Origin: Coriobacteriia bacterium
Lineage (GTDB): Bacteria > Actinomycetota > Coriobacteriia > WRKU01 > WQUG01
Assembly: GCA_009785705.1 (NCBI GenBank)
Contig: WQVS01000046.1
Coordinates: 1-10,972, forward strand
Length of the DNA stretch: 10,972 bases
Reading direction: 5' to 3'
Part shown: positions 1 to 6,500 of the stretch, in pieces
Position numbering within the stretch: the first letter of the stretch is position 1
Layout: the number at the start of each line of letters is the position of its first letter
Position numbers and translations under genes: made by a program
The notes under the pieces: generated by a model
Seen by the model: the letters and a program-made list of their open reading frames with translations, nothing else
Told to the model about the DNA's origin: nothing
The model's database searches: none

Positions 1-196
1 CAAGCTGTATGTTGTCCTAGGAAAAGAGGGAAGACAGCCCCTCTTTGACAGTGCCATAGAAATCATAAGAACAGCATCGTTGGCTGACCTAGTCGCAAAG
101 TTAAAGATTGGACGTTTTGATGGTGTGGACAAAGATGACGATGATACTGCAGATAAAGAGCCTGCAGCAAAAATTGTAAACGTTAACCCAAGATAA
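1..196 (+). CDS. C-terminal fragment of an unidentified protein (5' truncated)
   Basis: An open frame runs in from the window edge (first full codon at base 2) and ends at TAA 194-196, giving 64 C-terminal residues. It begins KLYVVLGKEG, continues with a hydrophobic/helical stretch (SAIEIIRTASLADLVAKL) and ends in a highly acidic tail (DKDDDD, then a lysine-rich stretch and VNVNPR). I do not recognise the family. It lies 53 bp upstream of the polymer-forming protein on the same strand, so the two may be co-transcribed; small companion genes are common beside YhbF-like proteins, but that is context only. Reading frame is well supported by the uninterrupted 64 codons and the good ribosome-binding site that follows for the next gene; function unknown. 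Confidence 0.65.
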   Translation, partial: KLYVVLGKEGRQPLFDSAIEIIRTASLADLVAKLKIGRFDGVDKDDDDTADKEPAAKIVNVNPR

Positions 197-249
197 AACA
201 GCTAATATTGCGGAAAACAAAATTTTAGAAATGGGGAGTGAGAGATATC

Positions 250-876
250 ATGCAAAGAACAGAATTTGACGGTATATTAAGCATTGCAGGTGGCACCTAT
301 GAGCATCTGTCTATAGATGGTGTCTGCAATTGCAGTGGTAACTTAGTTGCTCAGCTTATAGAGATTGATGGCATTCTTAACTGTGAAATGAACCTAGAGA
401 CAGGGAAGTTTGACTGTGACGGCGTGGCCAACATTAAAGGTAGTGTGCGAGCTGACAAAATTGATGTAGATGGTTATATGAATATTGGCAGAAAATCAAG
501 CAATGCAAAGCTTGAAGCAAATGAAATTCACTGCAGAGGAGTCATTACCTGCCTGGGCACAGGTGAGATCAGTGCCGATTTGGTGCATGCAGAAGGCTAC
601 ATCAATGCCAGTGAAATAGTGGGAGAGAAAGTCACCATTAAATCCCAGACGAGCATTTTGATGAAGTGGCTTGCCAATAAGTGGTCAAAGGTAGGCACTA
701 TAGAGGCAACAACCATCGAACTGTCTGAAGTAACGGCAAATGTCGTCAATGGTCACGATATAACTATTGGTGAGAACTGTGTGATTGATAAGCTTGACTG
801 CAGCGGAAGGCTTATAATCCATCCAACGGCAACAATAAGAGAAATCACGGGCGACCATGTCCGCATCACTACCTAA
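250..876 (+). CDS. YhbF/bactofilin-like polymer-forming cytoskeletal protein
   Basis: This 208-residue protein is built almost entirely of short repeated beta-strand units with a recurring Gly-x-Ile/Cys spacing: SIDGVCNCSG, EIDGILNCEM, DCDGVANIKG, DVDGYMNIGR, HCRGVITCLG, HAEGYINASE. This is the right-handed beta-helix pattern of bactofilins, which polymerise without nucleotide into cytoplasmic, often membrane-associated filaments. The second half (EIVGEKVTIKSQ, then a SILMKWLANKW insertion, then IEATTIELSEVTANVV) resembles from memory the YhbE/YhbF group of Gram-positives rather than the classic CcmA group. A GTG at 238 would add four residues, but the GGGGAG at 233-238 serves as ribosome-binding site for ATG 250, so I chose 250. 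No signal peptide or transmembrane segment is visible, although the hydrophobic insert near residue 135 could touch membrane. The cell role (shape, stress or envelope) cannot be told from sequence. Confidence 0.75.
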   Translation: MQRTEFDGILSIAGGTYEHLSIDGVCNCSGNLVAQLIEIDGILNCEMNLETGKFDCDGVANIKGSVRADKIDVDGYMNIGRKSSNAKLEANEIHCRGVITCLGTGEISADLVHAEGYINASEIVGEKVTIKSQTSILMKWLANKWSKVGTIEATTIELSEVTANVVNGHDITIGENCVIDKLDCSGRLIIHPTATIREITGDHVRITT

Positions 877-905
877 GTGATGATACACTTTCTTTGTTGA
901 AGAAC

Positions 906-913
906 AGAGGAGG
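906..913 (+). promoter_or_regulatory. Strong ribosome-binding site fixing the GTG start of nrdR
   Basis: AGAGGAGG lies 6 bases ahead of GTG 920. It decides the start: the resulting protein begins MNCPKCGH, exactly where NrdR proteins normally begin, with the first zinc-ribbon cysteine at residue 3. Confidence 0.75.
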
Positions 914-919
914 ATCAGT

Positions 920-1366
920 GTGAATTGTCCTAAATGCGGGCATGTGGATAGCAAGGTAATAGATTCTCGTGCGAGTGAATCGCAGGATGCAATTAGACGT
1001 CGCCGTGAATGTCTAGAGTGCAACGCGCGCTTTACAACCTATGAGCGCCGCGAAGAGCAACCCCTTGTTGTCATTAAGCGTGATGGTTCTCGCGAACCTT
1101 TCGACTTTCAGAAATTGCGTCGTGGTCTTATGGTAGCAGCAGCAAAGCGCCCTATTTCGGGAGAAGATATAGATATACTCATCAATGATATTCGCGATAG
1201 CCTGCAAAGCTCATTTCGCTTTGAGGTCGAATCTGCGACTTTGGGGGACATGGTCTTGCTCCGCCTGAAAAATTTAGACTTTGTTGCCTATGTGCGTTTC
1301 GCAAGCGTCTATAAGGACTTCCGTACTGTTGAAGAATTTACGGGTGAATTGGCAGAGTTGTCCTGA
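920..1366 (+). CDS. nrdR: Transcriptional repressor NrdR (ribonucleotide reductase regulator)
   Basis: NrdR senses adenine nucleotides (ATP/dATP) and represses ribonucleotide reductase operons by binding paired NrdR boxes. At 148 residues it has the family's usual length. The N-terminus is a zinc ribbon with two CxxC pairs (Cys3/Cys6 in MNCPKCGH and Cys31/Cys34 in RECLECNARF), followed by the hallmark basic stretch RRRREC and FTTYERREE. An ATP-cone domain follows from about residue 48 (VVIKRDGSREPFDFQKLRRG) to the end, including the conserved DFVAYVRFASVYKDF near residues 121-135. All key residues appear intact. The start is GTG 920 behind a strong Shine-Dalgarno. The stop shares one base with the dut ATG (TGATG), indicating an operon with translational coupling. 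No NrdR box was spotted in the window, so the targets lie elsewhere. Confidence 0.96.
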   Translation: MNCPKCGHVDSKVIDSRASESQDAIRRRRECLECNARFTTYERREEQPLVVIKRDGSREPFDFQKLRRGLMVAAAKRPISGEDIDILINDIRDSLQSSFRFEVESATLGDMVLLRLKNLDFVAYVRFASVYKDFRTVEEFTGELAELS

Positions 1367-1917
1367 TGTCTCACAACGATATGGATAATGACAGGCAGTC
1401 ACAGGCTGCTGAACAAGTGGTGCGCAGTAGTTCTGATGTCCTGAAAGATTTAGCTTTATCCTCAACGTCTTGCAGTAAAGTTAAACTGCAGCTTGCTCGT
1501 ATGTGTCCCGATGCGGTTCTGCCTAGTTATGGACGTGCAGGTGATGCAGGTCTTGATTTATGCAGTCTTGAATCGGTAATAATTGCACCCTTGCGAAGGC
1601 AGCTTATTTCGACAGGTATTCGCCTTGCGATTCCGCAGGGTTACGCAGGCTTCATTTTGCCTCGCAGCGGTCACGCCTTGAAGAAGGGCTTGAGTTTAGT
1701 GAATGCCCCAGGACTTGTCGACAGCAATTATCGTGGGGAAATTTGCATTATTGCCTATAACAGTGACCCAGAAGTGCCCTTAGAGATTGTTCGTGGTGAA
1801 CGTATTGCGCAGCTTGTGATTCAGGCTGTTCCAACTGTTCAGATTGTCGAATGTGACGAAATTGACTTAGACGACACAGTGCGTGGTCAGGCAGGCTTTG
1901 GGTCAAGCGGTGACTAA
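1366..1917 (+). CDS. dut: Deoxyuridine 5'-triphosphate nucleotidohydrolase (dUTPase)
   Basis: The enzyme hydrolyses dUTP to dUMP and pyrophosphate, keeping uracil out of DNA and supplying dUMP to thymidylate synthase; it works as a homotrimer in the cytosol. All five trimeric-dUTPase motifs are visible: I, AGDAGLDL (residues 58-65); II, PRSGHALKKGL (99-109); III, GLVDSNYRGEI (116-126) with catalytic Asp119 and uracil-stacking Tyr122; IV, RGERIAQLVI (143-152); V, RGQAGFGSSG (173-182), the flexible C-terminal arm. Motif V has Ala where most members have Gly. At 183 residues it is about 35-40 longer than usual because of a Ser/Gln/Asp-rich N-terminal extension with no recognised motif. The ATG overlaps the nrdR stop by one base with no good Shine-Dalgarno of its own, so translation is probably coupled; later in-frame starts lack a ribosome-binding site too. 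The 3' end overlaps rimO. Confidence 0.95.
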   Translation: MSHNDMDNDRQSQAAEQVVRSSSDVLKDLALSSTSCSKVKLQLARMCPDAVLPSYGRAGDAGLDLCSLESVIIAPLRRQLISTGIRLAIPQGYAGFILPRSGHALKKGLSLVNAPGLVDSNYRGEICIIAYNSDPEVPLEIVRGERIAQLVIQAVPTVQIVECDEIDLDDTVRGQAGFGSSGD

Positions 1918-3283
1918 ACTGACAATCCCCACAGTCGCATTCACAACCCTAGGATGTCCTAAAAATGAGGTCGACACTGATCTCATGCGTAAGGCAGTAG
2001 AGGCAGCTGGCTACTATAGCAGCGAATACAGTGATGAAGTAGGCAACAGCGCAGATGCCATAGTCGTTAATACTTGTTCATTTATTCAGGAAGCAACCGA
2101 GGCCTCAATAGAGGCAATATTTGATGCCTTGGCGCTCACTTTGCCTTCCGGCAGTGCGACACAAAAGGAGCGACCTCCCGTTATTGTTGCTGGCTGTATA
2201 GTTAATCGCTATGCTGAAGATCTATCTGAAGAGATGCCAGAAGTTACTGCCTTTATAAAGGTAGGGGATACAGACGCTCTAGTAAAAGTGCTTAGGGACT
2301 GCTTGCCAGCGGCATCACAGTTGCCCATTGTGCGCGCAGAGACTGAAGCGCGTAGCTATGAATATTTACGCATAGCAGATGGCTGCGATAGAAAGTGTAC
2401 TTTTTGTACTATACCAAGCATTCGTGGTTCTTACGTATCGCGCGAACCAGAAGATATCTTGACGCAAGCTCAAGCTTTAGTTGATGCGGGCACTTACGAA
2501 CTTATTGTTATCGCACAAGACATCAGTCGCTATGGCACAGATTTAGAGACTGATACCAACCTCATTCATCTGCTCAACCAGCTGGCAGTAATCCCAAAGC
2601 TTAAGCGTTTGCGTCTTATGTACTTACAACCAGAAGGTCTTACAGATGAGCTGCTTCAGACCATGGCAAAGCACTCCACCATAGTGCCCTATCTAGAGAT
2701 TCCTTTGCAGCACATTGCTTCACGCATACTGAAGGCAATGGGTAGAAATCCTCGCGATGTCGAAAACTTTCAGGTACAACTTGCCAAGGCTCGCGAACTT
2801 ATGCCAGATCTTACTGTGCGTACCACACTTATAGCAGGCTTCCCAGGAGAAACTGCAGAGGAGTTCAACCAGCTCTGCGTCTTTGTAGAAGAGGCCAGCT
2901 TTGACTATGTGGGAGTTTTTCCTTACTCGCCCGAAGACGAAACGCGCGCAGCTGAGCTGCCAGACCAGCTAGATGATTCGTTAAGACTTGAGCGTGCTCA
3001 GTATATCCGAGATTTGGCTGACCAGATTGGTTGGCAAAGTACTGCAGACCGCATTGGACAAGAGCTAGAAGTCCTTGTGGAGGGGCACGATAGCGCTGAA
3101 GGTGTTCTGGTTGCAAGAGCTGCACACCAAACGCCAGACATTGACGGCATAGTCCGCATAACACCGCCAAAAGACAGTTCAATAGAGGACTTTTTCGCTA
3201 CTTACGAAGTTAATAGTTATCTAAAAGTGGAATTCGTCGATTCGCTACTCTATGACATGGATGCTATTCCAACTTCAGCTTAA
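1910..3283 (+). CDS. rimO: Ribosomal protein S12 methylthiotransferase RimO (radical SAM)
   Basis: RimO adds a methylthio group to the conserved aspartate of ribosomal protein S12, using two [4Fe-4S] clusters and S-adenosylmethionine. With the start at GTG 1910 it has 457 residues. The N-terminal MTTase (UPF0004) domain carries the three cluster cysteines in TLGCPKN (Cys16), NTCSFI (Cys56) and AGCIV (Cys96). The radical SAM motif is DGCDRKCTFCTIPSIRGSY (Cys159, Cys163, Cys166); the IPSIRG following it is typical of RimO rather than MiaB. A TRAM-like domain fills residues about 381-451. The frame is open from GTG 1883, but family N-termini begin just before the LGCPKN segment, favouring 1910 (MTKLTIP); no clear Shine-Dalgarno is seen for either. 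The 8-base overlap with dut suggests coupled translation. The cluster ends here, because a 256-bp gap and an unrelated surface-protein gene follow. Confidence 0.95.
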   Translation: MTKLTIPTVAFTTLGCPKNEVDTDLMRKAVEAAGYYSSEYSDEVGNSADAIVVNTCSFIQEATEASIEAIFDALALTLPSGSATQKERPPVIVAGCIVNRYAEDLSEEMPEVTAFIKVGDTDALVKVLRDCLPAASQLPIVRAETEARSYEYLRIADGCDRKCTFCTIPSIRGSYVSREPEDILTQAQALVDAGTYELIVIAQDISRYGTDLETDTNLIHLLNQLAVIPKLKRLRLMYLQPEGLTDELLQTMAKHSTIVPYLEIPLQHIASRILKAMGRNPRDVENFQVQLAKARELMPDLTVRTTLIAGFPGETAEEFNQLCVFVEEASFDYVGVFPYSPEDETRAAELPDQLDDSLRLERAQYIRDLADQIGWQSTADRIGQELEVLVEGHDSAEGVLVARAAHQTPDIDGIVRITPPKDSSIEDFFATYEVNSYLKVEFVDSLLYDMDAIPTSA

Positions 3284-3423
3284 ATGCAATTTCAATATTA
3301 AGAATTAAGCAAAATCTAAGTTCACATGTTCTCTGATTGTGAGGAGGCAGTCTGCTCAAGTAATGTGCATTTCACTTGGAATATCTGCCCTACTCGCTCC
3401 CTAAAGAAGTGAGCCTGTACTAA

Positions 3424-3451
3424 TTGATACAAATGTGGTATACTTTATACA
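3424..3451 (+). promoter_or_regulatory. Candidate sigma-A promoter for the giant surface-protein gene
   Basis: In the 256-bp rimO/surface-protein gap, TTGATA (3424-3429) and TATACA (3446-3451) are spaced by 16 bases, a plausible -35/-10 pair that would give a leader of about 80 bases. An overlapping alternative is the extended -10 TGGTATACT (3436-3444). No convincing intrinsic terminator for rimO was found in the gap, so read-through from upstream is also possible. Confidence 0.45.
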
Positions 3452-3527
3452 TGATTTTCCAAAGGTGAAAAATTCCGCCAACATCATCTTTTTCCAGAGA
3501 CCATACAAAAATAATAGCTGATGTAGC

Positions 3528-3533
3528 AGGTGA
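3528..3533 (+). promoter_or_regulatory. Ribosome-binding site deciding the GTG start of the surface protein
   Basis: AGGTGA stands 6 bases ahead of GTG 3540. It selects a start that gives a lysine/arginine-rich n-region before the hydrophobic core, as expected for an export signal. The next in-frame Met (residue 22) would cut off that region. Confidence 0.6.
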
Positions 3534-3539
3534 TTAATC

Positions 3540-6500
3540 GTGACTAAAAAATTGCGTGAAATAGTATCAAAGAACCAGGCTAAGCAAAGATATTTTGCAG
3601 TGATGGCATGCCTGGTTTTGTGCACTATCGCCTTCTTTGTCCTTAGTTCAGCCTTTTGGGCTGAAGGAGTGACGAACGATTCCCAATCTATGTCGCTAAC
3701 ACCTATCGAAGAGCTCGCAGAAGAATTACCTACTGCTGAAGAGGCACTTGTCTCCAATGAAGATGCTCTTTTAGGCATGGCAAGCGATAGCAGCTCTACT
3801 GATGCCAATGCATCAGACGAAGCTTTCCTCAGCAGTGAGGAAACGCCTGAAGATAGTGATGATTTGACTGTAGAGGAAGTTGAGGCTACAGATTTAGATA
3901 TTGCGACATTTGCCTACATGCCAGCCACTGATAGGATTCCCGGATTTGATCCTGTACCAGAGGGTGCAGTTGCTGTTGGCACGGTGGCAACCCTCAATAC
4001 TGCTATTGCAAATGCGAATGCAGAGGGAAGTACCTACATTTATCTTACTCAAAGTATTACTGGTGGTACTGCTGCTGGTGCTGGCATTAGTAATGCCATT
4101 AACAACGCTGCTCTGCGCTCTGTCGACGGCAGACAAGGTCTGACCATTGACGGCAGAGGCCACAGATTGACTCACGGAACAGGTGGCGATGGTACTTTCA
4201 ATTTGACTGGAACAACAGGGAATCGTGTCTTCACCCTCAAAAATATTGACATCGTTCCCTCTAGCTCTAGCTCTGCGGCAGGAGACAATACCTCAGTTAT
4301 CTCTGTTGCTCCCATGGGGGGAGACACATCTGGTTGGTCAGGTGCCAATAATCCTGCCTCGCGCTACTGGACTGTAAATCTCCACAATGTGCGCACGGTA
4401 AGTGCTGGAGGAACTTCATGGAGTTCCGCAGCAGGAATGAGGGGCTTTCTTTCTCTTTCAGAGGGAACAGTTAATTTCTCTGGGGAAAATGACATTCGAC
4501 TTAATCAAAGACGCGTTCTAATTAATGCACGCCAAGTGAATTTTATAGGGGGCACTACGAACTTAGAAACAGTACGCACGGGTTCTGCAGCAAATTATCT
4601 TACTGTTGCAGAAGCTCGAACTATGGATGTTGTCCGCGCACGCCCTCTGGCTGCAAATCAGGCATTAGGCGCAGGCCTCAGTCTAAGCGATGGGGCAGAA
4701 GTTACCATCAATAGAGATGTAAGCTTTGGAACTGCTGCTCGTGAAGGTCATGCAATCCTTATTCATGTGGGTGCTGCGGCTGCTGGCAATGTTAGACCTG
4801 CCACGATTAAGCTTTCTGAAAAATCAAGTCTGCATGTTACGGGAAATCCTCGCGGCACAGGTTCGTCAGCAGAACTTAACGGTCTTGTGCTTCTAAGGGG
4901 CGGTAGCGGAGGTACTTCTGTTGCGGATGGTAGTGAGCTCTTCGTACATAATACACGCACTGGTACAGGGACAAATGCAGGCACTTCAGCATTCCTCCAG
5001 TATATTCGCGGGGGTATCTTTGAGGTAAGTGGGGAAGACTCTTCTGCGACCTTCATTTCAAATTCTGCCCAACATTCACGTCAAGCAAGCCTGCGCTTCT
5101 ACATGGCCAGCGGGGCCAGCAACCAGACGGTTTCAGTGACTGATGGAGCAAATTTGACCGTTGAACGCAGAGGACATAGTGGTGTAGATGCTGCTGCCCT
5201 GCGCTTTGGACAGGGCACAGGCAATGGCCTCGAGGTGCGTGATGCTAGCGTTAGTATACGCAATGAAGGTGGTACTGTTAGGGGTACTTTTGTTAATCCA
5301 GGCACAAGTACTGCGCGAGGCTTTAACGCTGCAGTAGAGTTTGCTGCTAATAACTGGTTCTTACGCGTTCTGGGCGATTCGGATATGAACATCGAAGCAC
5401 AGCGTGGTGCAGCTATCAACGCGCGCGGCTATAGAAATGGTGAAATCCGCATAACGGAAGGTGCTAATTTTATTGCCAGTGGACGCACAGCAGGTACAGG
5501 TGCAAATGATGGTATTGTACGTGCGACAGGTGGTAACGTTCACTTTGTTATGATTAAGCCGTACTACTATGACTTTGTAAACATTCGTCCTGGGGGCGGT
5601 CGCATTTTCTCCTTAGGTTCAGGAGCAGCAAACACCTTTACTTCGACAGGTTCTGATCTTTCCGTATGGAGACGTGGAGTAAATCCCTGGAATGGCGAAC
5701 CTGACGCTCAGTGGACACTTATTGATATCCGTCTTCGTGGGGCGCACCTGCGTATTGCAGATGCAGTTTCTTATGCAGATTTCATTAGGTACTACAACAC
5801 TAATCCTGCGAATTCGCGTAGGATGGAAAACTTTACACGCATTACGGGCAATAATGCAGCTCCAACTTTTAGAGAGGTCCTTGACTTAACCAACGCTGAT
5901 AGGCACGTACGAGCCTTGGCAGATATTCCTCAGGGAGCTGTGCGTGATCCAAGGCCTGTGGGCAACAATGAGGTTTGGGCAAATTTTACTCACACTTGTG
6001 GAAGTAGTGGCGAAGTTCAAATTATTAGCAGTACCGATAACTTGGAGAGTCCCTCAGTACGTTCTTTCGGTGCAGAAAACTTATTTGAGGCAGAGACAGA
6101 CGCAAGATCAGTTGCTGGCTCAGTTAGGTTAACGCACGAGGATGGTAGATTCTTGCGTGCGGGGGATAGCTATCAGATTGATGAGGCTTGGAGGTCTTCT
6201 GAGCCAAACTTGCCCAGAAGTCATAGTGCGATAAATGTCCCGCCTGCTCTTGAGTTCGAGTCAGTGCGTGATGTGGTGCCTCCAGTGCCAGTAGGACTCA
6301 ATGCAAATATTGTACCCACCTCTCAAGTAAATTTCGGCGGAACCTGGGAATATGAAGACGAATTTGATGATGGACCTCTCTTGGGAAGTGCGGGTATTAG
6401 GCTTCAGGCTCGCACGGGCAATGCTGCAGAGCACACTATTGCGGGTACAGGATTAGTTAATGCCGACAAAACTTGGTCATTTACCGCAAATTCAGGTCAA

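Noticed and set aside
875..892. AAGTG-ATGATA-CACTT hairpin followed by a T-rich run after the bactofilin-like gene, considered as a terminator.
   Set aside because: The stem is only 5 bp and AT-rich, and the T run is interrupted; it is too weak to call.
1883..1909. Longer rimO start at GTG 1883 (466 residues).
   Set aside because: It overlaps dut by 35 bases and adds nine residues (MVRQALGQA) that simply re-read the dut 3' end; RimO N-termini normally begin close to the LGCPKN motif, favouring 1910.
3341..3412. GAGGAGG (3341-3347) followed by short frames (ATG 3363, 13 codons; GTG 3365, 15 codons plus stop) in the rimO/surface-protein gap, possibly a leader peptide.
   Set aside because: Spacing of 15 bases or more from the purine stretch to either start is too long, the peptides have no recognisable feature, and there is no attenuator-like hairpin after them.
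3284..3539. Search for a second attachment site (copy of the tRNA-Arg 3' end) or a riboswitch in the gap before the surface-protein gene.
   Set aside because: No match to the tRNA 3' sequence and no recognisable conserved riboswitch fold was seen by eye.
3894..4175. Open frames on the minus strand and in other frames inside the surface-protein gene (e.g. 3894-4175, 4763-5056, 7581-7814), considered as overlapping genes.
   Set aside because: They have no ribosome-binding sites or recognisable protein features, and long antisense frames are expected in a Gly/Ala/Thr-rich 5.4-kb gene.
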